A DNA stretch of 64,000 nt, taken from contig CP053680.1 in the NCBI GenBank assembly GCA_019623805.1, positions 3,698,001 through 3,762,000 of the forward strand, read 5' to 3'. This DNA is from Gammaproteobacteria bacterium (ex Lamellibrachia satsuma). Its GTDB lineage: Bacteria; Pseudomonadota; Gammaproteobacteria; Chromatiales; Chromatiaceae. Positions 63,101-64,000 of this stretch are shown here, one piece after another. The translations under genes were made by a program, and so were the position numbers. The first letter of the stretch is position 1, and each line of letters starts with the position of its first letter. The notes below the pieces were generated by a model. The model did no database searches. It was not told where the DNA came from and saw only the letters and a list, made by a program, of their open reading frames with translations.

Positions 63101-64000
63101 GTCACCAACCTGGCCGACGCCGTCGATCTTGGCACGATCACCACCGCACAGCTGACGATTGGTGCAGCGGGTGCCATCATCGACAGCGGCGTACTGGATA
63201 TCGGCGGTGATGCCCAGTTCACGACAACGGCAGCCAACGGTTCGGTGACCCTGGATCAGGCCAGCGACGTCGACGGTGCCTTGATCGTGACCACCGACGG
63301 CACGGGCACCACCAGCGTGACCAATCTGACCGATGTCATCGATCTTGGGACAATCACCACCGCACAACTGATGGTTGCATCCGGTACCATCACCGACAGC
63401 GGCGTACTGGACATCGGCGGCGATGCCCAGTTCACCACAACGGCAGCCAACGGATCGGTGACCCTGGATCAGGCCAGTGATATCGACGGTGCCTTGATTG
63501 TGACCACCGACGGCACGGGTACTACCAGCGTCACCAATCTGACCGACGCCATCGACCTTGGCACGATCACCACCGCACAACTGACGATTGGGGCTGCGGG
63601 CACGATCATCGACAGCGGCGTACTGGATATCGGCGGCGATGCCCAGTTCACGACTACTGCACTCAACGGCTCGGTGACCCTGGATCAGGCCAGCGACATC
63701 GACGGTGCCTTGATTGTGGACACCGACGGCACGGGCACCACCAGCGTGACGAACATGACCGATGCCATCGATCTTGGCACGATCACCACCGCACAACTGA
63801 CGATTGGCGTAGCAGGTGCGATCACCGACAGCGGCGTACTGGACATCGGCGGTGATGCCTTGTTCACAACAACGGCAGCCAACGGCTCGGTGACCCTGGA
63901 TCAGGCCAGCGATATCGACGGTGCCTTGATCGTGACCACCGACGGTACAGGCACCACCAGCGTGACGAACCTGGCCGATGCTATCGACCTGGGCGCAATT
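54194..64000 (+). CDS. Giant filamentous-haemagglutinin-type TpsA exoprotein (C-terminus beyond window)
   Basis: The frame is open from the ATG at 54194 to base 64000: 3269 residues so far and no stop. The start MRRRHRRRKAARVG is a basic extension before a signal peptide (MAIVLPASLLLAQPG, cleavage at VLA-GP); an internal ATG at 54299 is an alternative. Residues about 55-310 are the TPS/haemagglutination-activity domain (GAISTPSTNTTLIQQQSHNL, NRILDQNPSQIFGTI, LSNPNGLIFGR). The rest is a repetitive beta-helix low in Cys, Trp and Lys and rich in Gly, Thr, Asp, Ala and Val. Two large duplicated blocks lie around 56.2-58.1 kb, and 72-residue tandem repeats start near 62.1 kb. It is probably secreted by the TpsB just upstream, as an adhesin or biofilm protein. 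A C-terminal toxin domain (contact-dependent inhibition type) cannot be excluded because the end is missing. Confidence 0.93.
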   Translation, partial: MRRRHRRRKAARVGQTATGSSETCYAIKELSHFIRMAIVLPASLLLAQPGMVLAGPQGGQVVGGQGAISTPSTNTTLIQQQSHNLALEWQSFNVQAQELVRFQQPSASAAVLNRILDQNPSQIFGTIEANGRVFLSNPNGLIFGRTATVNVGSLIATGLDMDPGKFMDGKYELGLPDGQSPGSVINRGIIKAATGGSVVMVGGTASNEGLIVADVGYVHLASGRKAVVDFDGAGLIRFRVDEAVLGNDSGAEASVANSGEIRAEGGTVVLAGHTARDVFSQVVNNTGVIHAGSIDKSGGKIRLTGFGGLVANSGRLEASGTKGGSIEVTGDRITSSGAIVADGSAGDGGRVKLESADTTLLTDNSAISAQSKIGGKGGSVQVLGDRVGLFGNATIDASGHIGGGEVLVGGDYQGGNPDVLNADRTYVGPDTQIRADAIVDGDGGKVIVWADEITRFYGTISAKGDSNSGSGGFAEVSGKEGLIYRGTTDLSGADGRQGTLLLDPGTITIAGGSSDGSDNEAGDSATVLSHDGDTTVAFADIPASFTVYESEIEGTNADIILQATDGISTSGTFDNGGEGNGILLLNTDRSLTLITRNAALEGSTGIDVSAIEIRGQGAGDIIIQSGSDGRDVGTANIAVGTLTSGSGSITINSEGTVSVSGALSTGGNIGITAGDAATFALDNTTENVTAAILTVTATDVDGFDTINSLGSTNVILQPDAVADTVGLAVADGTSFTLTTDDIAELKAGSGTVTIGQAGGTGAISLGGAVDLAGKNVALRGGRINDTINTLSADTLALDLDSNGAGANTLGTTVSTLSIDSSDGNDATNQSVTVVNAGAVALDILNLDGGTLNLTAGGAITDGNADAAGADTTVNVTADTLNILGNQAVTDIETAVSTLDLTTAATSISNTGALALADSIVTGQLDLTGSAGIALGTLTATGQTVNLTAGGAITQNGVLTATTLNVTNASSTTTLTQANVLINLDTVNATGGDFQLANDQALNLTGGIDAGVNDVTITTGANAVTFALDNTTENVTAGILTVTATDVDGFDTINSLGSTNVILQPDAVADTVGLAVADGTSFTLTTDDIAELKAGSGTVTIGQAGGTGAISLGDAVDLAGKNVALRGGRINDTTNTISADTLDLDLDSNGAGANTLSTTVSTLSIDSSDGNDATNQSVNVVNTAAVALGILNLDGGTLNLTAGGAITDGNADAAGADTTVNVTADTLNILGNQAVTDIETAVSTLDLTTAATSISNTGALALADSIVTGQLDLTGSAGIALGTLTATGQTVNLAAGGAITDANADAAGADTTVNVTADTLNILGNHAVTDIETAASNLDLATAATSISNTGALTLADSTVTGQLDLTGSVGIALNNLDATGQAVNLNAAGAITDGNGGGTNITATTISLTAVSGIGAEDAIETAATSLSVDNSGAFDVQISNSQASATELTSLSTVGANVTFNQTGGGDLNVTGAVTSGNHPGTDGGNILINATGNLTLNADLDTRDGSGGTSTLSGLTVSNGVQIRLGAGDITATGGSPDTVIASDIIHSEAGHGDINLVADRDIVIQAMLQTTLDTLDIILSADNDNDSDGGVRVDTGGFIDSARDVTITGSDLSDDNDPNGVGGFNSVYVAADGANNQIQAAGSITLQSSGVAPAGSDIQLDGRVTATGAGGVTVNALDQILLNTVLTAGGGGIAMQNNVVLTGNSSLTAANGPINFSGTIQGQGSAWDLAVNAGNGVVTLGGAVGAGNLVGAIDIDAGTLNQNGDITAQGQVDLTLANAFTLGTITATGQTVNLSAGGAITDGNADAAGVDATVNVTAGTLNILGNQAVIDIETAVNTLDLTTAATSISNTGALTLTDSIVGGQLDLTGSAGIVLNNLDAAGQTVNLIAAGDVTDGAGTGVAAATMTATLTGVSSDLTLDSGNHNIAQLGAVTAPGGFTLDNGDNGITLTAAVQAANNVINIGVGTGTLVTNAAGTLSAGTGAITLTGDGMSLDGVVNGTGTLLVQPTTVGQSIGIAGGAGAFSLTTEEIAEFQNGFSGITIGRADGTGTITINAVTFNDPITLRAPDGAGAIAVDGQITGNDNASITLDGPGATTTLNADIVTAGNAISISDNVILGTPATVTLDTTNSGVVVAGANIGIGGTVDDDGVASALVLNGGAGGTVALSGSAGEGTALGGLTIGNAAQVDLANVIADGAVVVAGGNIDLNGTTYTSNSGALTFTGAVDLDSGGVVTLTTDGGAGDDITLTGAVEDADSADTLVLNAGGLGNVDLRSAVGGTNMLAALTVSSAAQVDTGAVTTVGAQGYTADEIDFNGGVGSIAGTSIILQPVADGTSIGVGGGAGTLDVSATDIAALADGFASISIGRASGAHAIVVGGSTFVDPVTIRAPAGAGSITVDGQLTGNDNASITLDGSGSTTTLNADIVTAGNVIVISDNVILGTPATVTLNTTNGVATGADINIAGTVNDDSTASALVLNGGAGGGVMLSGAIGADIALDGLTVSNAAQVDLANMIANTPIAVTGDNIDLNGTIYTSNTGALTFTGAVDLDSGGAVTLTSGGGAGDDITITSVVEDADSADSLVLNAGAAGIVNLLGAVGENNALAALTVTNSAGISLPALGIADDLIANSAGAIIDSGILDIGGDAQFTTTALNGSVILDQASDIDGALIVTTDGTGTTSVTNLTDAIDLGTITTAQLLIGAAGTITDSGVLDIGGDAQFTTTALNGSVILDQASDIDGALIVTTDGTGTTSVTNLTDSIDLGTIITAQLTIGAAGAIIDSGVMDIGGDAQFTTTAANGSVILDQASDIDGALIVTTDGTGTTSVTNLTDAIDLGTITTAQLTVGAAGAITDSGILDIGGDAQFTTTALNGSVILDQASDIDGALIVTTDGTGTTSVTNLTDAIDLGTITTAQLLIGAAGTITDSGVLDIGGDAQFTTTALNGSVILDQASDIDGALIVTTDGTGAASVTNLADAVDLGTITTAQLTIGAAGAIIDSGVLDIGGDAQFTTTAANGSVTLDQASDVDGALIVTTDGTGTTSVTNLTDVIDLGTITTAQLMVASGTITDSGVLDIGGDAQFTTTAANGSVTLDQASDIDGALIVTTDGTGTTSVTNLTDAIDLGTITTAQLTIGAAGTIIDSGVLDIGGDAQFTTTALNGSVTLDQASDIDGALIVDTDGTGTTSVTNMTDAIDLGTITTAQLTIGVAGAITDSGVLDIGGDALFTTTAANGSVTLDQASDIDGALIVTTDGTGTTSVTNLADAIDLGAI
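56226..58090 (+). repeat. Tandem duplication of about 0.83 kb within tpsA (1038-base offset)
   Basis: 56226-57052 and 57264-58090 are nearly identical by eye at a constant offset of 1038 bases (346 codons), in frame. Both begin CCTTTGC and end GGTGCTATTACC. A more diverged third relative of part of the unit lies near 59550-59870, and another pair of related blocks starts near 60180 and 61140. Confidence 0.85.
62107..64000 (+). repeat. 216-base (72-residue) tandem repeats in tpsA, continuing past the window
   Basis: About nine units of 216 bases (one of 213) encode GSVTLDQASDIDGALIVTTD, GTGTTSVTNLTDAIDLGTI and TTAQLTIGAAGTITDSGVLD. Within them 62120-62443 and 62768-63091 are identical at 648-base spacing (three units), a higher-order duplication. 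The array is still running at base 64000. Confidence 0.9.

Noticed and set aside
62015..63796. 593-residue minus-strand Gly/His-rich frame
   Set aside because: Another antisense frame of the in-frame tpsA repeat array; its repetition mirrors the sense protein.
62176..63882. Eight regularly spaced 65-residue minus-strand frames that look like a tandem gene family
   Set aside because: They are antisense shadows of the 216-base tpsA repeats; spacing equals the repeat unit and each runs into the next unit's stop.
62107..64000. Possible CRISPR-like array because of regular repeat spacing
   Set aside because: Units are 216 bases, coding, in frame and without unique spacers.

Overview
The window reads as chromosome of a GC-rich gammaproteobacterium. 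Supporting families are a complete rnf operon with a NifJ-type pyruvate:ferredoxin oxidoreductase, MtaB, RmuC, a type VI secretion (T6SS) block, a two-partner secretion pair and a PEP-CTERM protein. The combination fits sulfur-oxidising Chromatiales-like lineages (Sedimenticola/Thiodiazotropha-type), but no 16S or sulfur gene is present, so the placement is inference.

Layout. 1-3306 (minus) is the start of a large exported FG-GAP/choice-of-anchor-D protein running off the left edge. 3.3-15.4 kb is ordinary chromosome: a candidate small RNA, a Lys-tailed exported protein, an HD-GYP response regulator, an exported hypothetical, mtaB, two chemoreceptors (one with a zinc-binding CZB domain), rmuC, a hotdog thioesterase and an NTF2-like protein. 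15.5-29.2 kb (minus) is one metabolic block in the order rnfB, nifJ, tpx, rnfC, rnfD, rnfG, rnfE, rnfA, a small Cys-rich membrane protein, ppsA. Rnf exchanges electrons between NAD(H) and ferredoxin using an ion gradient. NifJ links acetyl-CoA, CO2 and reduced ferredoxin with pyruvate, and PpsA turns pyruvate into PEP, so the block looks like an acetyl-CoA to PEP assimilation module. The small protein resembles NqrM, the Fe-S maturation factor of Na+-NQR.

29.6-35.2 kb holds a small ORF, a tandem pair of TPR-methyltransferase fusions, two unassigned proteins (one exported and probably beta-rich) and a PEP-CTERM protein. 35.4-51.6 kb (minus) is half of a T6SS locus: tagH (FHA), tssJ, tssK, tssL, tssM, tagF, pppA, a ppkA-like kinase fused to a sulfatase-modifying-factor domain, and a second such protein with a SPOR domain. 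It has the membrane complex and the Thr-phosphorylation switch but no sheath, tube, baseplate or ClpV genes.

51.9-64.0 kb (plus) is a two-partner secretion system: a TpsB transporter with a duplicated Cys-paired segment before its barrel, then a giant TpsA adhesin (at least 3269 residues, open at the right edge) built from long internal duplications and 72-residue tandem repeats.

Short palindromic REP-like elements lie in several intergenic gaps. No rRNA, tRNA, CRISPR array or intact insertion sequence was seen.
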